64,000 nucleotides of DNA from Auriscalpium vulgare (lineage: Eukaryota > Basidiomycota > Agaricomycetes > Russulales > Auriscalpiaceae). The translations under genes were made by a program, and so were the position numbers. The stretch is from positions 62,001 to 126,000 of the forward strand of contig JAHBBC010000020.1 of NCBI GenBank assembly GCA_019915015.1, read 5' to 3'. A model generated the notes under the pieces. That model had not been told where the DNA came from. It worked only from the letters and a program-made list of their open reading frames with translations, and did no database searches. This document shows positions 45,205 to 56,600 of the stretch, in pieces (position 1 is the stretch's first letter; the number at the start of each line of letters is the position of its first letter).

Positions 45205-47116
45205 ATGGATGCTCTGCTGCGTGTCTCGCCATCCAAAGTACGTACCGCTGGACTTATCAGTCGGAGTCGCTGGCGCTCAACCGAACTCGCCCGTCCAGGT
45301 AATTAAGGCTGCGAGGACCGGTTCCTACCCCGCAATCGAAGCTCTGAGCCGCAACCCACTCAAATCCGTACCAGATGTCCACAAGGTTGAAGTCGTCGTG
45401 GTTTTCTGCGCACACATACGTAATATGCCCATAGGCCCGCGCAAATACCACGACGTCATCGGACGATGCTTTGTCGGCCTTAGTATCCTCCTTCATGCGC
45501 CAGATGCTCTCTGCATCCCCGACGTTCTGGACACGTGGCCCACGATGATCAAATGGTCTACCCATTTTTCTCAAGAACTCGAGCAAGGGCACCACGGCGT
45601 GCAATACGCATTGGATTCACACATGCACATCATCCACCTCCTCGCCATAGACTCCAATTTGCGGTCGCACGTCTTCGCAACGCCCGATGCAATTCAATTT
45701 GTGACGGCGATGTGGCTGAAGGCCGACGTGAATGTCCTCCCACCCGGCGCGTACCCGAGGGCCGCAACGACCTTAGCGCAGCTCCTCGTCCACGCCCCAA
45801 CACCCATCATCGACCTTATATCTTCTTCCGGCGCAAGCGTTCCTGACGTCGCCACGCGCATCGTGCACCCTCTCCGCGTCGCCCTGGCGGCACACCCGTC
45901 CCCGCGCGAAGCATTTTTCCAGGCATATCTCTGGCTGCTCGAAGGGTTTTCACATGCGCTTGCAGCCGCGCCTTTCGTGCCCGCGATTCTTTCGGCCGGA
46001 GCTGTGCGCTGTGTCGCCCGCACGCTGCTGCGCTTTTCGCGCCTCGACGTGCACGAGGACGGCCCGGACCTCATCATCGGCCATTGCATTAGCCATTGCT
46101 TGCGCGTACTCTACAGGCTTCTCCAGATGGGCACGGGCATTCCGTGGGTCGCGCAGAGCGTGCGCCATGACCTGCTGGAGGCGCTCGTGAACATCGCGCC
46201 GCACCTGCACACGCATAAAGAGGACGTGCAGCAATTATGCATCGCGTTCGTCAAGGACATCCTCCCACGGTATTTTCTCTTTCGCTCAGTGATCAAGGCT
46301 GTCGGAAGAGCATTGAAGCGGCTGGAGGACGGCCCGAGCATTGCGCTGGCTCAGTCGCGTGTCTTTACGGACTCGTGGGCTTATCTCAAGGATTTCGCTG
46401 AACAGTGCGTCACGTTCCGGGCGAGCTGGCCATTGAGAGCGTGCGGCAATGTCGGTGGTTGCGTCTGCCTGCTGTCGAGGAATGCTGACGAACGCCACGC
46501 AGTGCGCCAAACTGGCCCACAGGTCTACATACCGACGCTGCGCGCGCTGCCGCGAGCAGTATTACTGCTCCGTCGCGTGCCAGGCTACGCACTGGACAAT
46601 GTCTCACAAGGCGCACTGCGTGCGCGGGGTTGCGCCTGCAGGTGCGTAGCTGAAGCTTTCGATCATGTATGTCACTGACGGGACCATTTTCATTCAGTCC
46701 AGCTCAGTGGCCTTGTCAGTGTCCACGAGCAAGAGTTCCACATCATGTGGGTTCGGTACCATGCAGACCCGCTCGCGGCATCGATCACTGCCCTCAGGCT
46801 GGCCCCCGACGCGTCTCCCGACAGAAATCAGTACCTCAGCTCTGTCTGCATTGTTCTCAATTGCACGTTGAGCCCTTGGGAGCTCTGCCTTCGGCGGATG
46901 AATGAAGGCGAGCGCGAGAGCCTGCGCACAGGCGCGGACTTCGGTGTGTGCATGGAAAGCATTGTGCTGCTCGGGCGGGAGGAAACTCGCGTGCGGACGT
47001 CTATGTTCCATGCCATGCTGGTGTTAGGTAAGGCGACTATGATAGACTACGTGTTAGACAGGATTCCTGTAGAACATGGGGGACGCGGTATTGTTCTTCT
47101 ACGCGAGACTTGTTGA
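45205..47116 (+). CDS. MYND-finger protein, family member 4 (intact)
   Basis: Exons 45205-45237, 45299-46450, 46503-46641 and 46698-47116, 580 aa. Exon 1 encodes MDALLRVSPSK. Exon 2 carries the helix-rich region (VIKAARTGSYPAIEAL ... SVRHDLLEALVNIAPHLHTH). The MYND finger spans about 393-436 (CGN|C, RRCARCREQYYC, CQATHW, HKAHC). The C-terminal domain includes LAPDASPDRNQYLSS and ATMIDYVLDRIPVEHGGRG. The intron inside the finger is 52 nt, so retention would shift the frame, unlike the 54-nt versions in copies 2, 3, 5 and 6. Protein-interaction adaptor by family; target unknown. Upstream CACGTG is lost (CACGAA), but the CTTCCTGGACGCC block remains. Confidence 0.8.
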
Positions 47117-47131
47117 CAGATTTCATCAACT

Positions 47132-47402
47132 TCATCGATTGCAAATTTGTCGAACGGGACACGTCCACCGGGGAACATCTCTGCCGTGCGTCATCCTCTC
47201 GGCCCCAGCTGAACTCTATCCCTGCGTCAGGCTCTCTCAGCATGCGCACACGGTCCTCATTCATTCGACTCTCCATCACTCGAGCAATCCCCACACGTAC
47301 CCTCCGCGTGCGCGCGCTTCTGCGGCTTTCCGCCCTAGCAAGATCTCTCCCATGTCGCAGAATTCCAGCAGATCGAGAGCCCTCCGTCCGTGCTCGAGCC
47401 AA
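47132..47402 (-). pseudogene. F-box family C-terminal fragment
   Basis: Minus frame reads MESRMNEDRVRMLREPDAGI, matching ESRLNEECVRVLREAGIEV at the end of the intact F-box gene at 49422. Only the tail remains; it faces MYND copy 4 tail to tail. Confidence 0.6.
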
Positions 47403-47900
47403 GTTGCCAGGCGACGGGTCATAGGCCCGGGTCTTCTGTAGTGGGGGTCCGAGGTCGGTAGCAAGAGCAGGAAACTCGGAAAGTATTCAGAGCCGAACGC
47501 CGAGTGGGCGTGGATGGGATATTATGCACTGATTTTGTGCATCATTCGATGCGGGAGATCGTTGGGAGGTGCTGAACGGCTCTCAGGCTGTCGTTGGACT
47601 TGGAGGAGTCCTACTACCGGAGCGGCCGGGCCGCCACCTCGCGGCGGGCGGGCGACAAGGTCGTCAACGCCTCCCAACGATCTTGCATCATCATCATGTC
47701 CTGTCCACGTCCACGTCACTCGGCGTTCGGCACAGGTCTGCACTCCTTGTGCTCGAACGCGTCTTAATAGTGGGCATCACTCTGGTCAAGCTTCAAGTGC
47801 GTTCCGTCTGCCCACCCTCTCTCCAAGTCGTCATCCGTAAGTAAGACTCATTCGTCGCATTGTCACACGCCAGTGCTGAACTGTCGTAGTAGTACAGTCT

Positions 47901-49284
47901 ATGCCTGCCTCAGACACTCAAGAAGCTGACGCGCGGCACAATGTCAAGCTCCCCATCGCACTCACCCGACCCGAAATTCTCTCCGCCATCTTCTCCATTC
48001 CCTCCTCCTTCGACCTGCCCCTACAATACGAGTCAAAGTCTCCTGTTACGATTCCTACGAATCGTTGCTTATGTCATCCATATACAGCGTTTTTTCGACC
48101 CCATGCAACGATCATCTGTGTCGCCTTTTTTGGAAATTCGCTCCCACGCTATGTCAACTCACGACTTTACCCCTCCTCATTTGCTCCACACAATATACAC
48201 AAATGATTGCCTAAATACACTGATTACTAGGCCATGCAACATATACAGAAGTTGCAGAACAGTGATGTTGCGACAACTGAGATGCACCAGACAACACAGG
48301 CAGAAATACGATGATGTCACTCCGGGGTTTTAAATTACAATTAGAGCCCGAAATGATGTCATCACTCTTGATTTCACAACAACCACCTCAGGTGCAGCTG
48401 CACACCCAACTTATGTAAATTTTAATGCCCTCCAGTGAACAGTATTGCCCACCATGACTTAAATTTGGTACCAGGGCCACTCCCAGTCGCGTTTTGGTGT
48501 CTAGTACATAGTGTCTCAAGACTATTATTTATGTATATATTTGATTATGTAACCAGAAACCCCCTCAGAGCGGAATCGTACTGCCGCGCTACGCGTCGGC
48601 CCACTCCCAGCAAGTCAAGTACTCTCTTGGCTGGCTCACCGTCACGCATGTCTGCCAGCACTGGCGGAGCGTCGTTGACCGCATGCGTGGACGCCCACGC
48701 CGCCGCCATCGTGCGCATCAAAATAAACCTAGTTAAAATTTCACGCAATGTCTTGGTGGTAACGGCATGGAGAGCTGGGGGCGCAGACAACATACATTCC
48801 CTCGTGCTCGAACTCGAGAGCGGACAGCTCTCCTATCGACATGAGCTTGAGCTGAAACAGGACACTGTTGTGCTCGCTGCACTACAAGCCCTTGCGTCCG
48901 AGCACCTCGAGGAGCTGGACGTTCGCGACGTTGGGCCCGGCGCGTCGTGGCCGGGAGCATGGGAGCATGCGCGGGGGCTGCGACGGCTCGCAGTCGACGG
49001 CGCCGCAGCGCTCGCGTTCTGCGCCAGTCCAGATGTGCTTCCCGCGCTCTCCGAACTCACTATTTCTGGCGCGAACTTCAAGGAGCGACCGGACGAGGCG
49101 CCGCATGTGCTGTTGCGGCGATGCACTGCCGCTTTGTCTCGCGGGCCGTGCTCAGGCTGGGCATATGTTGAGGGAACTGGACGTGCTTGGGTGCAGTGGT
49201 TTGGATGATGTTGCTGTGCGCAAGCTGCAGGAGGTCATCCTGGGGGTAGTTAGGTGGCGTCGAGAGTGTGGGCAGGACGAGTAA
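47901..49284 (+). pseudogene. F-box/LRR-like gene split by an insertion
   Basis: The N-terminus is present at 47901-48045 (RPEILSAIFSIPSSFDLPLQ, the F-box start). The continuation SLGWLTVTHVCQHWRSV appears only at about 48615, in another frame, followed by a C-terminal part (ALASEHLEELDVRDV, VLPALSELTISGANF) to a stop at 49208-49284 with further frameshifts and a large internal deletion. The family length is about 510 residues; this copy cannot encode it. Confidence 0.7.
48048..48610. mobile_element. AT-rich insertion of about 0.55 kb, nature unknown
   Basis: The host frame breaks after GAGTCAAAG (about 48040) and resumes at TACTCTCTTGGCTGG (about 48619), which is preceded by GTCAAG; an imperfect 6-7 bp target-site duplication is possible. 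The left end contains the hairpin ACGATT...AATCGT. The insert is visibly more AT-rich than the surroundings. No terminal inverted repeats were found, so the class is unknown. Confidence 0.4.
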
Positions 49285-49421
49285 TCACAGGGTTATGATC
49301 GCTGCAAGGTGACCTCGGAGCTGAACTGCTGGCACTGAACAATCGTTGAAGTACGTAAGCGGCATTTCGGTTGGATGCCAGGAGTCTACCCGGAGAAAAT
49401 TTTGACTCCCTCTACTTCAAC

Positions 49422-50933
49422 ATGCGCAGCGCCATCGACAGCAGCAGTACCAGTACGACCGCTGCGAGTCTAGATGCCGTTCAGCACAACGAGCAAATCC
49501 CCGCTGCACGCCCGCCACCCGAGATCCTCCTCCATATATTCTCTCATCTTGCTACCGTCGACATACCTCAGCGCACTCGGGCCCGATCGCTGGGGTGGCT
49601 GCGGGTCACCCACATCTGCCAGCGTTGGCGACGCGTCGCTCTGGAAGACCCCTCGCTATGGGCAGGCAACATCCTCTGCCCATGCCCGCTCGGGGACCGC
49701 TGGGCCAATGCGTTCTTCTCTCGCAGTCAAGCTGTGCCCCTGACCATCACGAAGCCCCCCGGCTCCTCCTCAATGACCGTCGCAACACCCCGAGAGATCC
49801 AACTCTTCAATGACAACATCGCTCGCATGCGCGTCTTGCATCTTTCCACCTACGACAACAATATCCCGATCCTATGCCAATCGGCGCCACTCCTTGACAC
49901 CCTCGACCTTACCTTGCACTATAGCCCTGGGATTCCACACAGCCGACCTCCCACCCTCCCAGATGACCTGCTCGGGGGAGCAACAGGCGCGCCCGCCCTG
50001 CGCCATCTGCGCCTGGATACCGCGGGGCCGCTCCCATGGACATCCCCGCTCTTCGCACGCCTCGTCTCGCTCAATGTCGTGCGCCGCACCAACCCTCCCA
50101 CTAGCACCGGCACACTCGCAGCCATCTTGGCTGCGCTGGATCGGATGCCCGCGCTGGAGCGCCTTGTGCTGCGGACGGAGCCGAGGCAGGCGGGCGCTGC
50201 ACCCATCCGCCCAGTGGCGCTACCGCAGCTGCGCAGTCTCACTTTGAACACCAGCGTCGCCAGCGGGCACCATTTCCTCGCCCGCGTCGTGCTCCCTGCG
50301 AACGTCCGAGTACAATGCAATCTGGAATGCCGCGGGACTGCCGACGAGGACCTCGCAGCGCTCTTCCGCGCGGCCGCCGAATTTAGGGATACGAGCGCCG
50401 CCCCCATCTCGCTGCGCGTCTCTACGGATTCAATCATATGGCGCTCCGGACCCGCCGGTGTGCCCGCACTCGCGCTGGCCTTCCAAAAACACACACTCCT
50501 CGCGGGGTGCGTGGTGACCAGCGCGCTGGCGGTACTCGCCTCGGAGCACCTCGAAGAGCTCGAAGTGTGCGTCGCCGGGGCGCACCCGGAGTGGCCGGCG
50601 CACCTGCGGCGCGCGCGCGCGCTCCGCCGCGTCGAGGTCGCGCGCAGCGCGGTGCTCCAGTTCTGCACGGCGCTAGTCCGCCGCCCCGCGAGTTTCCTCC
50701 CCGCGCTCTCTGAGCTTGTGATTCTCGATGGCGGGAACCTCCTCGTAGGCCACGAGGACGCTGATGGGACGCTGCGCACGCTCGAAAGTGCGCTGGTTCT
50801 GTGTCTGCTGAGGCGCGCGCGTGCAGGGAGCGTGTTAGGACTGCTTGAGGTGGCGGAGAGTCGGCTGAATGAGGAATGCGTACGCGTGCTGAGGGAGGCC
50901 GGGATAGAGGTCCGGTTGCGGCAGAGAGGGTGA
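49422..50933 (+). CDS. F-box protein with LRR-like repeats (intact)
   Basis: Single exon, 503 aa from the ATG at 49422 (an upstream TTG frame extension is not used). F-box at residues about 30-75 (RPPPEILLHIFSHLATVDIP, WLRVTHICQRWRRVALEDPSLW), which should bind Skp1 in an SCF ubiquitin ligase. The rest contains degenerate leucine-rich units (LLGGATGAPALRHLRLDT, MPALERLVLR, LASEHLEELEVCVAG, LLEVAESRLNEECVRVLREA) that would select a substrate, which is unknown. This F-box/LRR-like type is expanded in Agaricomycetes. It is tail to tail with MYND copy 5, stop codons about 110 bp apart. Confidence 0.8.
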   Translation: MRSAIDSSSTSTTAASLDAVQHNEQIPAARPPPEILLHIFSHLATVDIPQRTRARSLGWLRVTHICQRWRRVALEDPSLWAGNILCPCPLGDRWANAFFSRSQAVPLTITKPPGSSSMTVATPREIQLFNDNIARMRVLHLSTYDNNIPILCQSAPLLDTLDLTLHYSPGIPHSRPPTLPDDLLGGATGAPALRHLRLDTAGPLPWTSPLFARLVSLNVVRRTNPPTSTGTLAAILAALDRMPALERLVLRTEPRQAGAAPIRPVALPQLRSLTLNTSVASGHHFLARVVLPANVRVQCNLECRGTADEDLAALFRAAAEFRDTSAAPISLRVSTDSIIWRSGPAGVPALALAFQKHTLLAGCVVTSALAVLASEHLEELEVCVAGAHPEWPAHLRRARALRRVEVARSAVLQFCTALVRRPASFLPALSELVILDGGNLLVGHEDADGTLRTLESALVLCLLRRARAGSVLGLLEVAESRLNEECVRVLREAGIEVRLRQRG

Positions 50934-51043
50934 CGCACGGCAGGCGTGTTCCCCGGTAGTCGAGTTCATACCATGGCTTCGGTGTCCCGTTCAACGACAA
51001 GCCTAGTAAGCTTGCGATCGGTGAAATGATGAGGAATATATCA

Positions 51044-52926
51044 TCATGTCTCGCCTAGAGTAACAATGCCGCGCCCCCCACACTCCACAGGAACTCTGTC
51101 CAGCACGTAGTCTATCATAGTCGCCTCACCTAACACCAGCATGGTATGGAACATGGACGTCCGCACGCGAGTTTCATGTTGCCCGAGCAGCACAATGCTC
51201 TCCATGCACACACCAAGGTCCGCACTCTTGCGCGTGGTCTCGCGCTCGACTTCATTCATCCGGCGCAGGCGGAGCTCCCAAGGGCTTACCGTGCAATTGA
51301 GAACGATGAAGAGCGAGCTGAGGTACCGATTTCTGTCGGGCGACGCGTCGGGGGCCAGCCTGAGGGCAGTGATCGATGCTGCGAGCGGGTCTGCGTTGTA
51401 CCGAACCCACATGACATGGAACTCTTGCTCGTGGATGCTGACAACACCACTGAGTTGGACTGAGTAATGATTCCGTCAGTTTATACAAAATCAAAGCGTG
51501 CGGCGTATGTACCTGCAGGCATGACCCAGCGCACGCAGTCCGCCTTGTGCGACTTTTTCCAGTGCGCAGCCTGGCACGCAACGGAGCAGTAATGCTGCTC
51601 GCGGCAGCGCGCGCAGCGTCGGACTGTAGACTTGTGGCCCCGTTTGCCGCACTGGGTGGCGTTCGTCAGCTTTCCTCGTCGGTAGGCGCAAAAGTAAACA
51701 CTCACATGGCCGCACTCCTTCCAGGGCCAGCCCCTTCGAAACATGGCGCACTCTTCAGCGAACTCCTTCAGATACGCCCACGAGTCCCTAAAGGCACGCG
51801 ACTGCGACAGCGCAATGCTCTGGCCGTCCAGCCGCTCGAACACCCTTCCGACAGCCCTGGTCACCGGGCGAAAGAGAACATACCGCGGGAGAATGTTCTT
51901 GACGAACATAATGCATACATTCTGCACGTCCTCTTCATGCGTGTGCAGGTGCGGCGCAATGTTCGCGAGCGCCTCAAGCAGGCCATGGCGCACGCTCTGC
52001 GCGACCCACGGAATGCCCGTGCCCATCTGGAAAGACCCGTGGAGTATGCTCAGGCAATAGCGGATGATGAGTTTCGGGGCAGCTTCGCGTGCGTCGAGTC
52101 GCGAAAAGTGCAGCAGTGTCCGGGCGACGCAGGGCACGACTCTGGCTGAAAGAAGTGCGGACATGAAGGCCGCAGCTGGAGGCGCATATGAGAACTCTTC
52201 GATCAGCCAGAGATAGGCCCGGAATAATATGTCGCGCGGGGTCGGGTGTGCCGCCAAAGCGACGCGTAGAGGTTGCACGAGACGCACGGCGACATCAGCG
52301 ACATCTCGGCCAGACGACGATAAGAGGTTGAAGATGGGTGTTGGGGCGTCGACGAGAAGTTGCGCTAAGGTCATGGCGTTCGGGTACGTTGCCGGTGGGA
52401 GGACGTTCACGTCGGCCTCCAGCCACATCATCGTCGCAAATTTGATTACATCGGGTGTTGCGATGACGTGCGGTCGCATTTTGGAATTGTGGGCGAGGAG
52501 GTAGATAATGTGCATGTATGAATCCAACGCGTCTTGCGGGCCCTGGCGACCTTGCGCGAGTTCTTGCAAATAATGAGTAGACCATTTGATCATCGTGGGC
52601 CACGTGTCCAAAATTTCCTGGATGTAGATTTCATCTGGCACATGAAGGAGGATACTAAGGCCGACAAAGCATCGTCCTATGAGGTCGTGGTATTTGCGTG
52701 GGCCTATCGGCGTGTTGCGTATGTGTGCGCAGAAAAGCACGACGACTTCAGGCTTGTGGACATCGGGTACAGATGTGAGTGGGTTGCGGCTTAGAGCCTC
52801 AATTGCGGGGTAGGAACCGGTCTTCGCAGCCTCGATTACCTGGGCCGACGAGTTCGTTTGAGATTCGTGACTGATAGGCACAGCGGTACGTACTTTAGAC
52901 GGCGAGACACGCAGCAGAGCATCCAT
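51044..52926 (-). CDS. MYND-finger protein, family member 5 (intact)
   Basis: Minus exons 52926-52894, 52839-51706, 51651-51513 and 51459-51044, 573 aa. Exon 1 is MDALLRVSPSK. The helical region includes VIEAAKTGSYPAIEAL and SVRHGLLEALANIAPHLHTH. The MYND finger spans about 387-430 (CGH|C, RRCARCREQHYC, CQAAHW, HKADC). The C-terminal domain ends in the family block ATMIDYVLDRVPVECGGRG. The intron splitting the finger (51652-51705) is 54 nt without a stop, so retention would insert 18 residues in frame. Closest relative is copy 4, its inverted duplicate. Confidence 0.8.
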
Positions 52927-53159
52927 CGCAGTTGCCCCGGTCGATAGGTGGAAATGAAAGTTGCGGAGAGCCGGACACGGTGTTGGGAAGAGATGTTGTG
53001 GCGTCCAGGAAGAAAACTTAAAGCTCGGCGCCACTGGCATGCGTGATCATGAATGATCACGAGGAATCATTTTGTCCGATATCGCTCATGAAATAGATGA
53101 TAGAGGAGACTTTACACATTCATGCAAATAGCGCGCAAGTACTAGTGAGGGGAGTCTGC

Positions 53160-53620
53160 CATTAGATGTCAGAGTGAACTCAGGACCGCGCCGGAAGGTA
53201 TGCGCACCTGGAGTATCCCCCAAACCAGAACGTCCTGTGCGGGTATGTACCCAGACCTAAACGCCCGCCGCCATCCCCACAGGGCCACAAAGCCCCCGGA
53301 CCCTTCCCCCCATCGCGCAACCCACTCACGCCGCGTGTCCTCCTTCAGTTGCCCGCGCCCTCCAGCCCGCAGCGGCGACGCGTCATCTACTTCGGCCTCC
53401 GGCGACCTTTTCTGCCTCGAGTCTTCTTGCCCCTGAGCAATCGTTGCTGGTTCGCGTCGCGCAGGGAAGGTATTCGGAGGATAGACCGGGAGTGTCGGGG
53501 CCGTGAGGGGTACGAGCTCAGGCTGTCGGCGGCGGTGAGAGACGAGCATAGACCGCGCCGCAAGATTAGCTACAAATGGATCTCATTTTGGGTCCAAATG
53601 TTGACCAAAAGAGCATGGGC
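53160..53620 (+). repeat. Dispersed repeat R1, copy 3
   Basis: Plus-strand match to the minus strands of 44580-44995 and 14940-15490. A frame of 174 codons (53349-53873) crosses it, but it contains no known domain and the other copies are interrupted in that frame, so no CDS is called. Confidence 0.5.
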
Positions 53621-54149
53621 CCTCGTCGACGTCTGTCCGAGCCTTCCACTCAGGCTTGCGATGTCCCATCACCCCTCCACAACCTATGCCCACTGCAAAC
53701 GCTTCCCGCTCAGCTACCTGTACCCCGTGTTCTGCACTCGCCCGGGAATGCCAACCAACACTTGCGTTGGCGGATGCGCAACGGACGACCTGCCCACAAC
53801 GACCTTCACTTTCCCAATCCATGGCTCCACCGCAAGGACTTTGGGCATGCGCACTGTGAGCAGACGGTGTTGATGATGGGTGTCAGTGCTCGCAATATGG
53901 AGCCCTGGTTGCGTGGTAGTCTAGGTGGGGACCAACGTTCAATACGGATGTCGAGCTGCAAGTGAATCTGATTCGTGCGTGTGTCGTGCCTTCTACTCAA
54001 GCAGGGGCTAATGCATGGACTAGATAGCATTCTTGCATGGCGCACGACGATAGCACGGCGAATTGTCAGAAGGTGAGCTCTCACGTTCTTTTCGCTTGCG
54101 CCCTCCTCCCGCTGACCGTTCACCAAGGCATGTGTGCGCATTGACAAGG
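53621..54149. other. Intergenic with gene-like intron
   Basis: Around 54030-54150, a peptide-like frame (MHGLDSILAWRTTIARRIV) ends at a good GTGAGC donor, with an acceptor CCAAG at about 54127. The intron is similar to one at about 56093-56147, so a decayed two-copy gene family is likely. Not identified. Confidence 0.3.
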
Positions 54150-54625
54150 CTATGATTTGGAGGAACGCGTCCAACGTAGCGCCATACCCGCGTTGAACAT
54201 TCTCCGGGTCTTTCAACTAGCCAGGCTGTGTCAAGGGAGCAGCATCATCGGCCGCACATCTGTAGTCACTTCAGGCGGAGGCGTGGTATCAAATGGCCTC
54301 AAGCTTCAAGTGTCAAGGTCGAAGCTCAAAATTTGCAGGTGAGCAGTGTCACTCCCACTGAGTGGACGCCCGCGTCTAACTTCATTACCAAATTTAGTCC
54401 CGCGCTTGAGGAGCTCGAGGTCCAGGACGTGGACTTTGGTGAAGGAGGGGTGGGCGGCGGCGGCGGCGGCGACGGGCACGCGCGGGCCTTGACGCAGGGT
54501 CTGGAGCGCCGGGCGAAGGTAGGGTGTGCGTTGCGCGTGCTCAATGTGATGGGGTGCAATTTGGACCATGGGCAGGTGCGCAGGCTGCGAGGCGGTGCCG
54601 GGGATGGAGGTTTTATGGCGCGGTG
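54150..54625 (+). pseudogene. F-box 5' flank fused to F-box C-terminal end
   Basis: The 5'-flank repeat (54150-54320) is joined at about 54390 directly to the end of the F-box gene (PALEELEVQDVDFGEG, GHARALTQGLERRA, NLDHGQVRRLRG). About 400 codons including the F-box are deleted. Confidence 0.65.
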
Positions 54626-56600
54626 TGTGAGTTGTGGTGAGAGTGCACAGTATGTGATTTCCTTTCATCGTCACGGTGTACGAGTATATGCTCATCAGTG
54701 CTCATAAATGCAGGTGTCCGTTGAAACCTGTATCTATTACCGTCGACGTGGAACCTCGAATTTGACATTGTTGGCGCTGAAATCGCTGCGGAAAACATAT
54801 ATTCGTACGGGGAAGACGACATCCTGGCACTTGTTCTCGTCTGGGAAGTACGACCACAGAAGTTGGGGCCCCCGGGAAGACATGGCCGCCATGAGGCTAC
54901 GTGCGGTCGAACGAAACATTCCTCCCACCTCGTCACCGGCTTGACGGGTCGCGCCAGCCGGCAAGGGCAACAAGAGCTAGATCTGGCGCATGATTTACCG
55001 GTCAGAGTGAGAATGCACGCCGACGGAGGTAGCAACCCACCTAGCGCTGCCGCGGTGTTGCTGCGCGAACGGCTTCCCGGGTGGGTCATTTGGCTGAGGA
55101 AGTTCGGGCGGGAGATGTTAAGGATTGTGGATGTGCTGCAAGCTGCGCGACCATAACGAAGGGGAAAAGGCGGCCACACGGCTGCTCCGTATGTGTCTGA
55201 GGCACGTCCTACGAAAGGTTCATCCTGGCTGTGGACAGACTGAGATCATCAAGTGGTCGAGAAAAGAGGCGACTTATACTCTATTCAGACAGGATACGCA
55301 TCGTTGTACCTTGATCCTTGTGCTTGAGAGCTGGCGGCATAAGTACGTAGAGGCCTTGAAGCTTGAGGCTCGGAGTCGACCAAGAGTCGACCGCGCCCGG
55401 GCCTGCCGCCTTGGAGCCGGCCCGACGCCGCCGCTCTGCTCCGACACCAAGTATCTTCTTCAACTTGCCCTCACCACACTCAATCTCGAGCATCTTCGAG
55501 CCGCCATCTACCATTCACTGTCGACGTCGGTCAGCCAAAGATGGGACGCGTCTCAGTCTCAGCCCGCCTAGGTCGAGGACGAACCAATCGTTTCAACGAC
55601 ACGTCGACTGGCCCACAACAATATCTGTCACCTCTACCCCATCCTGGATGATCCACAGCTCGAAGAGAATCCGCATGTACGCGAGTACTAGGCGACGATT
55701 CGAGGAGTTGGTCCAGCGTGAAGCTCTTAGCATGAGAGATGAAGGCGTCAGGCCGCGGGTGCGTACTTAGTATCGTGTTTTATATGGGCGGGGCTGATTC
55801 TCGTATTCGATTAGCGTTCATGCTCAAGACGCGCTAACATCCCACCCTTTACAACAACTCTGCCCATTAACAACCCGCTTTCCGGCGCAAATTGGTGCAT
55901 ACACGCTGGGAGCAGACGCTGCGCAGCACGAAGATCGGTGCTCGGCATTTATGGTGACTTGGGCAGGGAGCGTCAAGCTTCGGGTGGATCAGAATGGTGC
56001 GTGCTTAGTATCGTTTTTCTTTTGAGTGAGGGCTGATTCACGGGCTGGATTATCAGCATTCATACGCAATATATTGTTAGCAATATGCTCGAGGTGAGCT
56101 GGCATTTTGTTTTGGCTTGCACCAACCTCCGCTGACAACTTCCCAAGGCATATATGCGCCTCGACAACGCCCTAGATCGCAGCGAATCGCGGAAGGCGGC
56201 CTGCGCTACACAGACAAATTTTGAGGCGCGGGGTATCCATGACCACGCGAGAGAGCATATCGTCATGTAGCGCGGACACGCTCGCGGGTTGACAGACCGC
56301 CAGAGGCGAACGATGGTGCGCCTATTTTTTAGTATATCGAGGCGATACTTGGCTGACAAGCCATTTTTATTCGACTGCGCATAGACGCTGATTTCCCCGA
56401 CTGCGCAAAGACGCTCCAAGGCCCCGCAGACGACTTGACGGCCGCACATCTCATGCGCAGGCGCGGTCTCTCATACCCTCAAGATCCAAGCTTCAATGTC
56501 GACGGAGGTGGGTAAGTGCAACTCCCACCGAGCGAACGCCCGCTCCTAATGCCATTACTGCGATTGATCAAGGTCGATCACGTCTTTGCTCGCAACCACC
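54626..56600. other. Decayed sequence with repeated gene-like pieces
   Basis: Peptide-like frames (YPILDDPQLEENPHV about 55632; FRRKLVHTRWEQTLRSTKIG about 55880; AYMRLDNALDRSESR about 56149) are separated by intron-like GT-AG segments, two of which (from 55756 and from 55993) are copies of each other over about 75 bp. They look like exons of an unidentified, degenerate gene. A segment at 55390-55620 duplicates the 58140-58340 promoter region. Confidence 0.35.
55390..55620 (+). repeat. Copy of the promoter region of the 58362 F-box gene
   Basis: It shares CCGACGCCGCCGCTCTGCTC, then GGGACGCGTCTCAG and GTCGAGGACGA with 58150-58340, but no F-box gene follows. Confidence 0.6.

Larger units (their letters stand above)
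44580..47460 (+). repeat. Inverted segmental duplication, arm C (partner 50700-53620)
   Basis: The order R1, MYND copy 4, F-box tail (minus) mirrors F-box gene, MYND copy 5 (minus), R1 at 50.7-53.6 kb. Coding and spacer sequences both match, so a block of about 2.9 kb was duplicated in inverted orientation. Confidence 0.7.
50700..53620 (-). repeat. Inverted segmental duplication, arm D (partner 44580-47460)
   Basis: It carries the 3' part of the F-box gene, MYND copy 5 and R1 in mirror order to arm C. The F-box is complete only on this arm. Confidence 0.7.

Noticed and set aside
45062..46678. A 538-codon frame starting upstream of MYND copy 4
   Set aside because: Its first 80 codons read through the promoter and first intron, and its end reads the MYND exon in the wrong frame. 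The spliced model is supported by five paralogs.
49919..50938. Long minus-strand frame of 339 codons over the F-box gene
   Set aside because: Shadow frame of a GC-rich coding sequence; Ser/Arg-rich with no motif. Similar shadows lie at 59222-59887 and 3593-4066.
53349..53873. 174-codon frame over repeat R1 as a gene
   Set aside because: No known domain, and the two other R1 copies are interrupted in the matching frame.
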